Source: Verrucomicrobiales bacterium
Lineage (GTDB): Bacteria; Verrucomicrobiota; Verrucomicrobiia; Limisphaerales; J093
Length of the DNA: 57,825 bases
Direction: 5' to 3'
Assembly: GCA_015075445.1 (NCBI GenBank)
Contig: JABTUJ010000048.1
Location: forward strand, 1 to 57,825
Shown: positions 25,405 through 32,297 of the stretch, one piece after another
How positions within the stretch are numbered: the stretch's first letter is position 1
Layout: every line of letters starts with the position of its first letter
Made by a program: the position numbers and the translations under genes
The notes under the pieces: generated by a model
Databases searched by the model: none
Seen by the model: the letters and a program-made list of their open reading frames with translations, nothing else
What the model was told of the DNA's origin: nothing

Positions 25405-26181
25405 ATGAAAAGAACATTGTTTTGGCTGAGCTTGGCCGCAATCGGTGCAGGTGCGACACCAACGGCGTGGGGGGGCCCGATTACGATCCAAACTGGTGAG
25501 CTAGCGGGGCCATCCGACTGGCTTGCAGACGTACGACTGCGGAATTTTAACAGCACCATCAGCGATTACGAGATGATGGTTAACGCGTCGCCCACGAGAA
25601 CCTCGGGTCAGAATCAAGTGAATGGGGAGGTTCCTGGTCCCTATGCCTTTGCCGACTGGGCGGAAAACAACAGCTTCACGATCACGTACGACCCCTTGGC
25701 GAATGACGGCGCCGGCTTGGTCAGCCTGCGATTGGTCGGCACTGGCCCTCGTCAGCTTGGCACTCCTGGCGGCTACGACGTGACGATCAGTCGCGCACCC
25801 GACGCGGTGACCGGCGGCCCGGTGAACTATATCAACTTCCAGATGTGGGACCGGGTCAGTTTCCCCACGTTCACTGAGCTCACGATGTCATCCCTTGAGG
25901 GTCAGAATCTGGGGAGCTTCTCAATACCGGCCGCCGGTATCGGTAACTGGTCGTTGCTTGATCCGGGCGGCTTGAACCTCAACGACGGATTCGTCCTTGC
26001 AGGCAGCTTCGAATTGGACTTGACCAAAGTCGCTGAAGGCAGAGAGGGGGACAAGCTCATCTGGGCCATCGGCCATAATCCGAATGTCCCGTCTTCCGTG
26101 CCTGATAGCGGCAGCATGTTGGCCCTGCTCGGAGTTGGTTTGGCCGGTTTGGCCGGGCTGCGTCGGAAACTGACGGCGTAA
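25405..26181 (+). CDS. VPDSG-CTERM exported protein
   Basis: A 258-residue secreted protein of unknown function. The ATG at 25405 has AAGGAG 10 bp upstream and starts MKRTLFWLSLAAIGAGATPT, a clear signal peptide. The body reads as a beta-rich domain resembling choice-of-anchor domains of PEP-CTERM proteins (ITYDPLANDGAGLVSLRLVG, WDRVSFPTFTELTMSSLEG). The C-terminus is VPDSG, a hydrophobic helix (SMLALLGVGLAGLAGL) and RRK. It is a single-gene unit with a structured leader and its own terminator. Not similar in the mature part to the neighbouring 23312-24040 protein. Confidence 0.85.
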   Translation: MKRTLFWLSLAAIGAGATPTAWGGPITIQTGELAGPSDWLADVRLRNFNSTISDYEMMVNASPTRTSGQNQVNGEVPGPYAFADWAENNSFTITYDPLANDGAGLVSLRLVGTGPRQLGTPGGYDVTISRAPDAVTGGPVNYINFQMWDRVSFPTFTELTMSSLEGQNLGSFSIPAAGIGNWSLLDPGGLNLNDGFVLAGSFELDLTKVAEGREGDKLIWAIGHNPNVPSSVPDSGSMLALLGVGLAGLAGLRRKLTA

Positions 26182-26212
26182 GGCTTAGGGGGAACAAGCA
26201 TAAGACTCTCTC

Positions 26213-26240
26213 GAGGGCCGGAGCTTTCCGGCCCTTTTTG
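26213..26240 (+). terminator. Rho-independent terminator after the VPDSG gene
   Basis: GGGCCGGA/TCCGGCCC stem with a GCTT loop followed by TTTTT, about 32 bp after the stop codon. Confidence 0.9.
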
Positions 26241-26269
26241 CGTGTGCGCACAGCAGGGCACACACACTT

Positions 26270-26294
26270 GGGTTCAAGTCCCCTGCACGCCCGT
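26270..26294 (+). other. tRNA 3'-end-like fragment
   Basis: TGGGTTCAAGTCCCCTGCAC resembles a T-arm plus the start of an acceptor 3' strand (GGTTCAAGTCC). The stem has only three pairs and the sequence upstream is the VPDSG terminator, so there is no complete tRNA. It could be the residue of an integration at a tRNA 3' end or chance. Confidence 0.25.
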
Positions 26295-26299
26295 AAAGT

Positions 26300-26317
26300 C
26301 CCAGCTATGGGAGAGTC
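26300..26317. repeat. CAGCTATGGGAGAGTC motif, copy 1 of 3
   Basis: TCCCAGCTATGGGAGAGTC occurs here, at about 30680-30697, and degenerately (TCTCAGCTATCGGATAGTC) at 34860-34877. Each copy contains a CCC-AGCTAT-GGG mini-hairpin and marks the edge of a repeat-rich block. Confidence 0.55.
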
Positions 26318-26344
26318 CGTTGCTAACGCCGCCGGTTCGCCTGG

Positions 26345-26830
26345 GTGAGCATGTGGGAGCAGGGTCAGCGGAGGCGAGGACGCCGAGGCAACGGGCGCGG
26401 AACCACCCCCGATGAGGCGATGCCTGTCCACCGGGCCACGCCAGAGCCTTTGGCACTGCGGCTGGCCCGCATCACCTTTCGACCCGCCTCCGCGCCATCC
26501 CTGTCCCCCGCGGCACCGCGGCCTTCCCGTCTCAGCACCCTCTGTGTCCCTCGAGTCTCTGTGGTGCAACCGCTTCGTTTGGAACCACAGAGGCGCGAGG
26601 GACACAGAGGGAGGTCGGAGGGGGACCCCTCGGCCGTCCAGGACGTCCCCGGCGTTGGACCGCGGATGGCACGGATGCCACGGATGGCAGGAGGGGGGAG
26701 GTTCAGCCGCGGGAGGACAAGGGTAAAGCAGTCCGGCGAGGTGAACGGGCGCCCCGCTGTTCCAACCGACGCTGGGCACACCTTCGGATTGCCGTCCCAG
26801 TTGCCCACCATCACTGGCTTCGAACTGAGA
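26345..26830. repeat. Modular repeat copy B
   Basis: Contains a GATGAGGCGATG segment, the R3 palindrome (26539-26610), the R4 half element (GGACCGCGGATGGCACGG, about 26655) and the distal segment ending CATCACTGGCTTCGAA (about 26824). The module order differs from copy A: the GAGGCGATG segment precedes R3 here but follows it in A. Confidence 0.75.
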
Positions 26831-26837
26831 AGACCAT

Positions 26838-27003
26838 GGGGTCAAACATTGACATTTGACATTTGTCGCTGCCTCGCGGCCCATCCCAACTTACTGTTGC
26901 CCAACGCATCAGATCCGGAGCGTCTCTTCTGGAAGGGCTCGTCGGTCCCCCGTTACTCCTGCGCTTCGTCGCGCTCGAGATTCAGGTTTCAGGGACTGAC
27001 CCC
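26838..27003. mobile_element. MITE-like element bounded by inverted GGGGTCA sites
   Basis: GGGGTCA at 26838 and TGACCCC ending at 27003 bound 166 bp. The left end continues AACATTGACATTTGACATT, as in modular copies D and E; the right end, reverse-complemented, reads GGGGTCAGTCCCTGAAACC, similar in plan to GGGGTCAGCCCTTAAGAATT at 39355. The inside holds an inverted piece of the modular repeat (CCCAACGCATCAGATCC). No coding capacity. Confidence 0.45.
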
Positions 27004-27038
27004 AGCGCTGCTTGCGGATCGGGTAGGGGGAAGGGCGG

Positions 27039-27066
27039 TTGACAGGCTGCAGTGTCGAGGCACAAT
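27039..27066 (+). promoter_or_regulatory. Putative sigma-70 promoter of the RelB-like gene
   Basis: TTGACA at 27039-27044, a 16-bp spacer and CACAAT at 27061-27066. The ATG is only 7 bp further, so the transcript would be leaderless or nearly so. Confidence 0.5.
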
Positions 27067-27072
27067 TGAGAC

Positions 27073-27315
27073 ATGTCCGAGGTATTCAGGTGCCGAATAG
27101 ACCGTGGCTTGATGGAAGCCGCTCAGCGGGTCGCGGCCGAGATGGGGACGACGCCGGGTGAAGTGGTCCGGTTGCTGTTTGTGCAGATGGTCAAGCGGCG
27201 GAGCATTCCCTTTCCGTTGACGGCAGACAGTCCCGAGGACGAGGTCGTGGGACCAGCGCGACGCCGGGCAGAACTCTTCGACGAGCTGCATGAAGGCCAG
27301 CCCGCAGCCAGGTGA
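27073..27315 (+). CDS. RelB/DinJ-like antitoxin
   Basis: An 80-residue protein. The N-terminus (CRIDRGLMEAAQRVAAEMG, then TTPGEVVRLLFVQMVKRRSI and PFPL) is the RelB/DinJ ribbon-helix-helix pattern, including the characteristic IPFPL ending of the DNA-binding part. The remaining C-terminal residues would bind a RelE/YafQ-type toxin. No complete toxin follows; a 37-codon fragment does (27316-27429). It may therefore be an orphan antitoxin left after toxin loss. It sits between the MITE-like element and modular repeat copy C. Confidence 0.7.
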   Translation: MSEVFRCRIDRGLMEAAQRVAAEMGTTPGEVVRLLFVQMVKRRSIPFPLTADSPEDEVVGPARRRAELFDELHEGQPAAR

Positions 27316-27429
27316 GTGCAGCCGGTGAAATGGGTCGAGTTTGTGCGCCGGGCCGGGCAGGTGGATGCTCGCGTGCTTGCCGAGGTCCGGGCGGCACTGG
27401 GCCTCTGGCTGAAGAGCTCATCGGGCTGA
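27316..27429 (+). pseudogene. Truncated toxin-like fragment
   Basis: A 37-codon frame starting GTG directly after the antitoxin stop: VQPVKWVEFVRRAGQVDARV followed by LAEVRAALGLWL. The ending resembles the last helix of MazF/PemK-type toxins ([LV]-x-E-V-x-x-x-L-x-x-[WL]-L), so this may be the surviving 3' end of a toxin gene, but the match is weak and short. It ends 8 bp before the modular repeat. Confidence 0.3.
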
Positions 27430-27436
27430 ACCTATA

Positions 27437-28004
27437 GGGTCAGATCGGTACATCTGACATTTGTGGCTGCCTCCCGACCGGCTGGCTGAGCGGAGGGAGT
27501 GGGGCGGGGGTTAAGGCGTGATGGGACGCGTCAGGAGGGAGCGGCACGGAGGACGGTGTAAGGGGGAACGCACGAGCCGTTTCAGCGGAGCCGTTCGGGG
27601 TCTGATGCGTTGGTGAACAGGAGGTTGGGATGGGATCGCGAGGGGCGGTTCGCTCGGGTGAGGCGCGCGCTCGGACCGCGGCACGGCGGCTTTTCGCGTC
27701 CTTCCCGTTTCGGTCCCCTCTGTGTCCCTCGAGTCTCTGTGGTGGAACGGCTTGGCTTGGAACCACAGAGGCGCGAGAGACACAGAGGGAGGTCGGACGG
27801 TGACCCGTCGGACATCGAGAACCGCCCCGGCATTGGACCGCGGATGGCACGGATGCCACGGATGGCAGGAGGGGGGAGGTTCAGCCGCGGGAGGACAAGG
27901 GCAAACCAGTCGGGCGAGGTGAACAGTCGCCCCGCTGTTCCAACCGACGCTGGTCACACCTTCGGATTGCCGTCCCATCTGCCCATCATCACTGGCTTCG
28001 AATG
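27437..28004. repeat. Modular repeat copy C (most complete)
   Basis: Begins GGGTCAGATCGG with CTGACATTTGTGGCTGCCTC, a degenerate form of the GGGGTCAAACATTGAC end, runs through the CGGAGGACGGTGTAAGGGGG and GGTCTGATGCGTTGGTGAAC segments, R3 (27717-27788) and the R4 half (about 27837-27868), and ends CATCACTGGCTTCGAA. On the reverse strand the distal end gives a frame closing WDGNPKV-stop (stop 27954). It best defines a unit of about 570 bp. Confidence 0.8.
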
Positions 28005-28113
28005 GTGACCTGCGGGTAGATGCGATCGCGTGAAGGCCGCCGCCTTCAGGCTGGTCGGCGTCAATGATCGACGTGGTTGAGCCGGTCCGCCCACGGTGTG
28101 AGCCGGCCAGAGC

Positions 28114-28336
28114 TCACGGCGCGCGGTTCCGGCGCAGGTACTCCCGACAGCGCACGATGGTCTCGCGGCGAAAGTCATCGAACGCAACGTCAGGCGCGTG
28201 CGCGGCGTGGAGGCGTTCGAGGAGGGCGTTGAACGCCCGACCCGCCTCGGCTCGCTCCGGGGCCAGGGGGGCGCAACGAGTGCTGGTAACGGTCGTAAAG
28301 CTCCGCCACGACCGCAAGCTGTTCCCGAGCGATCAT
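28114..28336 (-). pseudogene. Unknown small protein gene with a frameshift in a C run
   Basis: The ATG at 28336 overlaps the stop of the upstream gene as ATGA. It reads MIAREQLAVVAELYDRYQHS, then loses frame; the sequence continues in another frame as PLAPERAEAGRAFNALLERL ... IVRCREYLRRNRAP to the stop at 28114. The total is 223 nt, one more than a multiple of three, and the shift falls on a run of six identical bases (28266-28271). A true 74-residue protein with one base too many, either in the genome or in the assembly, explains this. Family unknown. Confidence 0.5.
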
Positions 28337-28677
28337 GCGTGCAAGGCCCGGTTTTCCTCGCACAGGTTGCGGATGTCCAGGATGCGATCGTAGCTCTCCG
28401 AGCGGCGCGCGGTATGCGGTGAGGCCGCCAGGGCTTTGGCCATCTGGTCGCAGACGCCAACCACTCCGGCCCAGATGGCCACGACGCCTGGGAGGTTGGC
28501 CTCGCGTTGCGCCATCGTCGCGGCCAGGGCATAGAGCTGTTCCAGCTTGGCTTCCAACCGCTGCGCCTGGCGCTCGAACTCGGCTTCATCGGACGGTGTC
28601 CGCCGGGCGAGCTCGCGGTCAAACTCCAGCAGAGCGGTTTGGCCGAAGTGTTCCAAGTCGGCAATCTGAAGCGTCAT
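28333..28677 (-). CDS. Hypothetical helical protein
   Basis: A 114-residue protein from the ATG at 28677 (MTLQIADLEHFGQTALLEFD); the much longer open frame upstream is repeat sequence. It is predominantly helical, with charged heptad-like stretches (EAEFERQAQRLEAKLEQLYA, about residues 36-55), and ends SYDRILDIRNLCEENRALHA. No family recognised. It overlaps the next reverse-strand gene by 4 bp (ATGA), a real translational-coupling signature. Such compact two-gene units in a toxin-antitoxin-rich region suggest an unrecognised toxin-antitoxin-like or accessory pair, which is inference only. Confidence 0.55.
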   Translation of the reverse strand: MTLQIADLEHFGQTALLEFDRELARRTPSDEAEFERQAQRLEAKLEQLYALAATMAQREANLPGVVAIWAGVVGVCDQMAKALAASPHTARRSESYDRILDIRNLCEENRALHA

Positions 28678-28762
28678 GAGCCGAAGGTGGAGGGGGTACG
28701 GAGCATCGTCAAGGGGTCCAGGGGCGCGACGAACTCGAACACCTCGAGGGAAAAAGGACAAT

Positions 28763-29125
28763 GGGGTCAAACATTGACATTTGACATTTGTGGCTGCCTC
28801 CCGGCCGGCTGGCTGAGCGGAGTGGGGCGGGGGTGAAGGCGTGATGGGACGCGTCGCGAGGGAGCGGGACGGAGAACGGGGTGAGGGGGAACGCACGAGT
28901 CGTTTCAGCGGAGGGGTTCCGGGTCTGATGCGTTGGGCAACAGGAGGTTGGGATGGGATCGCGAGGGTCGCTTCCCTCCCGTGAGGCGCCCGTTCGGACC
29001 GCGGCACCGCGGCCTTCTGCGGCCTTCCCGTCTCGGCACCCTCTGTGTCTCTCGAGTCTCTGTGGTGGAACGGCTTGGCTTGGAACCACAGAGGCGCGAG
29101 GGACACAGAGGGAGGTCGGCCGGCA
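28763..29125. repeat. Modular repeat copy D
   Basis: Starts GGGGTCAAACATTGACATTT at 28763, continues through TTGTGGCTGCCTCCCGGCC, GGTCTGATGCGTTGGGCAAC and R3 (29040-29111), and ends after GGAGGTCGG. It lacks the R4 and distal segments. It lies between the unknown gene pair and hicA. Confidence 0.8.
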
Positions 29126-29317
29126 CACACTGAGAGGCCGGCGAGGGAGCGGTCGGGGCCATGGGTCAGCTCACGAAGCGGTGAGGTCAGGTCGCGGTTG
29201 AGCCCGGGCTGGGTTCCCTGCCGGTGGCGAAGTCGGTGGCGGCGGGGGAGCAGTTGGCTCGCGGCGGAGCGAACCTTGAGATTGGCAACCGGTGCGGGTT
29301 GTGGCACGATACTGCGT

Positions 29318-29518
29318 GTGCCCCGCAAGATCCGCGAGTTGGTGGCCGACCTCGAACGAGCTGGATACGTGCTCGTGAGTGGCGGCAAGGGTTCGCACCG
29401 CAAGTTTCGGCACCCGAACTTGCCGGGCTCGGTGGTCCTTTGCGGCCAGAGCGGAGACGACGCCAAGCATTATCAAGAGAGGCAGGTTGGAAACGCCCTC
29501 CGTGAGGCCTCCAAATGA
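29318..29518 (+). CDS. hicA: HicA-family mRNA interferase toxin
   Basis: A 66-residue HicA/YcfA toxin with a GTG start at 29318. It carries KIRELVADLERAGYVLVSGG and the family hallmark GSHRKFRHP with the catalytic histidine, followed by the strand VVLCGQSGDDAKHY. The fold is a double-stranded-RNA-binding-like domain that cleaves mRNA. It overlaps hicB by 4 bp. TTGGCA at 29282 and weak -10-like elements at about 29305-29313 suggest a transcript start very close to the start codon. Length is typical. Confidence 0.9.
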   Translation: MPRKIRELVADLERAGYVLVSGGKGSHRKFRHPNLPGSVVLCGQSGDDAKHYQERQVGNALREASK

Positions 29519-29775
29519 AAGCGCAAGACCGGTATCTGAAATTCGTGAGGTGGGAAGAGCCCGACGGGCTGTACGTGGGTTATTGCCCGGATTTGTTCCC
29601 GTGGGGTGGGGTCTGCCACGGCGCCACGGAGGAGGAGGCGTACCGACAGTTGTGCGCTTTGGTCACCGAGGAGGTTGAGGAGTTGCAGCGCGAAAGCAAG
29701 GAACTGCCTCCGGCAGCGACCCTTCCCAGGTGCGAGACCTGGAGGGAGTCGAAGATGTCGATCCCTGAACGCTGA
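29515..29775 (+). CDS. hicB: HicB-family antitoxin
   Basis: An 86-residue antitoxin of the partial RNase H-fold HicB type: YVGYCPDLFPWGGVCHGATE followed by EEAYRQLCALVTEEVEELQR. It lacks a C-terminal helix-turn-helix or ribbon-helix-helix DNA-binding domain, so autoregulation would need the complex or another protein. The ATG overlaps the hicA stop. A lone R3 right arm starts about 10 bp after its stop codon, marking the beginning of the segment duplicated at 33.9 kb. Confidence 0.85.
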   Translation: MKAQDRYLKFVRWEEPDGLYVGYCPDLFPWGGVCHGATEEEAYRQLCALVTEEVEELQRESKELPPAATLPRCETWRESKMSIPER

Positions 29776-29785
29776 ATTCGAGAGA

Positions 29786-29806
29786 GGCGCGAGGGACACA
29801 GAGGGC
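29786..29806 (+). repeat. R3 right arm only
   Basis: GAGGCGCGAGGGACACAGAG without the left arm. It is the left boundary of the block 29786-30369 that is repeated, in degraded form, at about 33908-34469. Confidence 0.7.
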
Positions 29807-29920
29807 CGCACGCCGACACGAGGCCCGGGGTCCGGTCCGGGAACCGCCCTGGTGAAGGGACCTTCATCCCCTGGGGCTTCACCCCGACCTCATTGACTTC
29901 TTCGATCCGTCAGGAACCTG

Positions 29921-30400
29921 TCACTGCTCGCCACCGACGAGTATCGTGCGCAACCCGGCTGCCTCAGCCAGCGCGTGTTGGTCCGCGTCGCAGGTCACAA
30001 ACAGGTCAGCACCCTGCAGCTTGGCCACCGCGACATGCACCACGTCGCCCGACCGCATCGCGAGCTCATACCCATGGGTCGCCGACAGTTCCCGGCAAGT
30101 CCGCAACTCGTCGCGCCAGTCGAGGATCGCCAAATCGTAGTAACCCCGGGCGAGTTCCCGCTCCAGGGCGGCGATGATCTGTCGTGCCCCGGTTCGTTCG
30201 AGAGCCGGGGGGGTGGTGCGCGTCAATTGCCGCAGCGCGTTCAACAGTTCGAAATGGGTCCAGGGCGACCAGATCAGACGGGCGTGTTCGATGTTCGGGT
30301 GGAACCCTGCCCACGCGTCATGGCGACTGTCGGCGACGCAACGCATCGCCAGCCAGTAGCTTGTGTCGGGATACACACTCTGCACATCCGCCCAGTTCAT
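29921..30400 (-). CDS. PIN-domain toxin
   Basis: A 159-residue PIN ribonuclease. The first conserved aspartate is in VYPDTSYWLAMRCV; a central acidic element lies in the THFELLNALRQL helix; the C-terminal cluster is SGDVVHVAVAKLQGADLFVT followed by CDADQHALAEAAGL. This is a VapC-like toxin paired with a Phd-like antitoxin rather than an RHH antitoxin. It overlaps the antitoxin gene by 4 bp. A degraded duplicate exists at 34033-34469. Confidence 0.85.
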   Translation of the reverse strand: MNWADVQSVYPDTSYWLAMRCVADSRHDAWAGFHPNIEHARLIWSPWTHFELLNALRQLTRTTPPALERTGARQIIAALERELARGYYDLAILDWRDELRTCRELSATHGYELAMRSGDVVHVAVAKLQGADLFVTCDADQHALAEAAGLRTILVGGEQ

Positions 30401-30624
30401 CGCAGTTCCCTGAGGAGCGCCACACCGTCAAACGACCGGCGCGGGCCGGGTACAGACTCTGCCAACCGGATCAGGTCCTGTGTGGAATGCTGCGGCCGCG
30501 TACCCGGTTTCAGGGCCAGGAAGCTCGTCTGCCCGTCCTTCAACACCGCCAATGCGTCCCCAGGCGGTAACGAGTTGACCAGGGCGGGCGTCCGGAAGAA
30601 GTCCCTCTGGGACACGGTCTTCAT
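30397..30624 (-). CDS. Phd/YefM-like antitoxin
   Basis: A 75-residue protein with the layout of Phd/YefM antitoxins: MKTVSQRDFFRTPALVNSLP, a turn, then DALAVLKDGQTSFLALKPGT, and a C-terminal toxin-binding tail ending VALLRELR. The N-terminal part would bind operator DNA as a dimer. It lies immediately upstream of, and overlapping, the PIN toxin gene. TTGACC is present about 38 bp upstream on this strand and may be its -35 element. Confidence 0.65.
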   Translation of the reverse strand: MKTVSQRDFFRTPALVNSLPPGDALAVLKDGQTSFLALKPGTRPQHSTQDLIRLAESVPGPRRSFDGVALLRELR

Positions 30625-30679
30625 GGCTGCAGCGTGTGTCAGACAACCGTGTCGGTCAAGTCCACAGCAAAGGGGTCAC

Positions 30680-30697
30680 CCAGCTATGGGAGAGTCT
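30680..30697. repeat. CAGCTATGGGAGAGTC motif, copy 2 of 3
   Basis: Preceded by AAAGGGGTCAC, so a GGGGTCA site adjoins it. It lies upstream of the antitoxin gene. Between here and 30850 no credible gene is seen. Confidence 0.55.
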
Positions 30698-30850
30698 GTG
30701 ACCTCGGGGTTGCGTGGCCTTCGTGGGCTCCGGAAGGATTCGGGGGCGGCCGAGCATCAACGCGCGTCGAGTCGAGTGCGTCCCGCAGAATCCGGCGGTC
30801 AAAGGGTCCGACAACTGGCCGGCCAACGTTCCTGCGCGTAGAAGCCATAA

Positions 30851-30877
30851 GGCCCGCCGGGTGCTCCAGCGGGCCGG
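30851..30877 (-). terminator. Possible terminator of the VPDGG gene at 30902-31912
   Basis: On the reverse strand GGCCCGC-N-GCGGGCC forms a GC-rich stem followed by TTATGGCTTCT. The T-run is poor, so the call is tentative; its position 25 bp after the stop codon fits. Confidence 0.5.
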
Positions 30878-30901
30878 TATCGAGAGGGGTTGACCGAGCG
30901 G

Positions 30902-31912
30902 CTAGGCTCGGCACTGCGTGCGTCGCAGCAGACCGAGTCCCGCGAAGCCGATGCCCAACAGCGCGAGAGTCGTCCCGCCATCGGGGACGCGGAAACCGTC
31001 ATCCGAGCTGCCCTTCATCATGTCGTTGCCGCACTGCATGGTGTAGCTGAACCACACTTCTTCGCCCACCGGGATGTCGCCGAGGAAGGACAGCTCTAGC
31101 TGGATCACGTTGTGGGTGGTGGACTCCGAAGCCCAGCGGACCCCGCTGGTGTAGTAGTTGTCGCTCGTACGATTGTCGGCGAGCAGGCCGGTCACGCCGG
31201 TCAGGGTCCCTACCTGGTCGGAAGTGAGCCCGAAAGAGTAGGTCAGGGCAGCATCATACACCGCCGACCACTGAGTCTTTGTGACGCCTCCTTCCGGGTA
31301 GGTCTGGCCGGTGCTGGTCAGCTTCCAGGGGTTGGATCCAAACGAGTCGTTCTGGACGGTGTCGATGCGGCTGTCGGCGGTAAGCTGGTAGACCTTGACC
31401 GTGGGTCCGGCGAGGCTATCGGCCAACCGGACGACGTAGTCGAAGTCGTACGGTGTTGAATACCCGGTGGCCGCCACGCCGTTCTTGACGATACCCGGGC
31501 TGCCACCTGTTGGGTTGTAAGCCGCGTTGCCGCCGATCTTGATGAAAAGATCTCCGGGTGCGCCGTTGACCTCGCCGTTTTCGAAGTCGAAACCCCCGAT
31601 GACGAACAACTGTCTGGCCGCGCCGTTCTTGGGTTGGTCGGTCAAGGCGAACGCCTCGAGATCCCATTTCTGGCCCTGGTAGACCAACGGGCTGTAGCTG
31701 GGGCCCACCTCGACCTCGTTGTCCTCGAAGCCCACGCCGCCAGTGCCTCCCTTGCCCGGTCCGCCATCCCATCCGTACGGTTTCCCGTCGTTGATCGGCG
31801 CGCCTACCGGTCCATTGAAGTCCGGCACGGTAATGTTTGTCCCCCAAGCCTGGCCTGCCAGAACGGCGCAGGCGACGGTCCCCCAACCAACAATTCTCCT
31901 CGTTTGTTTCAT
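30902..31912 (-). CDS. VPDGG-CTERM exported protein
   Basis: A 336-residue secreted protein of unknown function. The ATG at 31912 starts MKQTRRIVGWGTVACAVLAG, a signal peptide cleaved near QAWG. The body is rich in Gly, Asn and Thr (DNEVEVGPSYSPLVYQGQKW, DLEAFALTDQPKNGAA) in the style of PEP-CTERM matrix proteins. The C-terminus is VPDGG, hydrophobic TTLALLGIGFAGLGLL, then RRTQCRA. It is the third protein of this class in 9 kb; the mature parts are not alike, so these are independent cargoes of the same sorting system. Confidence 0.85.
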   Translation of the reverse strand: MKQTRRIVGWGTVACAVLAGQAWGTNITVPDFNGPVGAPINDGKPYGWDGGPGKGGTGGVGFEDNEVEVGPSYSPLVYQGQKWDLEAFALTDQPKNGAARQLFVIGGFDFENGEVNGAPGDLFIKIGGNAAYNPTGGSPGIVKNGVAATGYSTPYDFDYVVRLADSLAGPTVKVYQLTADSRIDTVQNDSFGSNPWKLTSTGQTYPEGGVTKTQWSAVYDAALTYSFGLTSDQVGTLTGVTGLLADNRTSDNYYTSGVRWASESTTHNVIQLELSFLGDIPVGEEVWFSYTMQCGNDMMKGSSDDGFRVPDGGTTLALLGIGFAGLGLLRRTQCRA

Positions 31913-31972
31913 AGTCTGTAGCCGCTTCCTTCTTGCTCCTTGGGTGGGTCGTGCAACAGCCACTAGCCGCAC

Positions 31973-32297
31973 ACCGACAGCCCTCCCCAGATTCTATAGC
32001 CTATAGCACGTGCCATGCCGAGGTTGGATATGCTGGTGTATCGTGTTGTCCAACAATGGATTATAGTTTGTCTTCAATTGTTTGGTCCCGAGCACATAGG
32101 CGCAGCGATCAGTCGGAGTGTAAGGCTTCTTGACGGCTGGTGGTGGAGCAAGCCGCAGGGCTGGCCATTGTTTCAGCCACTAACTACTTGCGCACAAGTC
32201 TGATAGATTGTTCCACGGGCCCGGGCCTTGAGAGTGTCGGCCAGGCAGACACCGGGACCGCATCCCCGCCACTCGGGCGCTGGCAGATGTCAGCGCA
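31973..32297. other. Intergenic region without a gene
   Basis: Upstream of the VPDGG gene start and downstream of the SGNH gene stop (both on the reverse strand). It is AT-richer than its surroundings around 31990-32120 (CTATAGCCTATAG, TTGTCTTCAATTGTTTGG), as expected for promoter DNA. No repeat family or credible open frame is seen. Confidence 0.5.

Noticed and set aside
26217..26294. Complete tRNA gene
   Set aside because: Only a T-arm-like 3' piece is present; the required 5' half is the VPDSG terminator hairpin and the T-stem has three pairs.
28333..29466. 377-codon open frame on the reverse strand
   Set aside because: Its upstream two thirds run through modular repeat copy D and R3; only the last 114 codons from 28677 read as a protein.
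30684..30914. 76-codon reverse-strand frame beside the VPDGG gene stop
   Set aside because: It spans the predicted terminator and has no family features; the stretch PFDRRILRDAL only vaguely recalls antitoxins.
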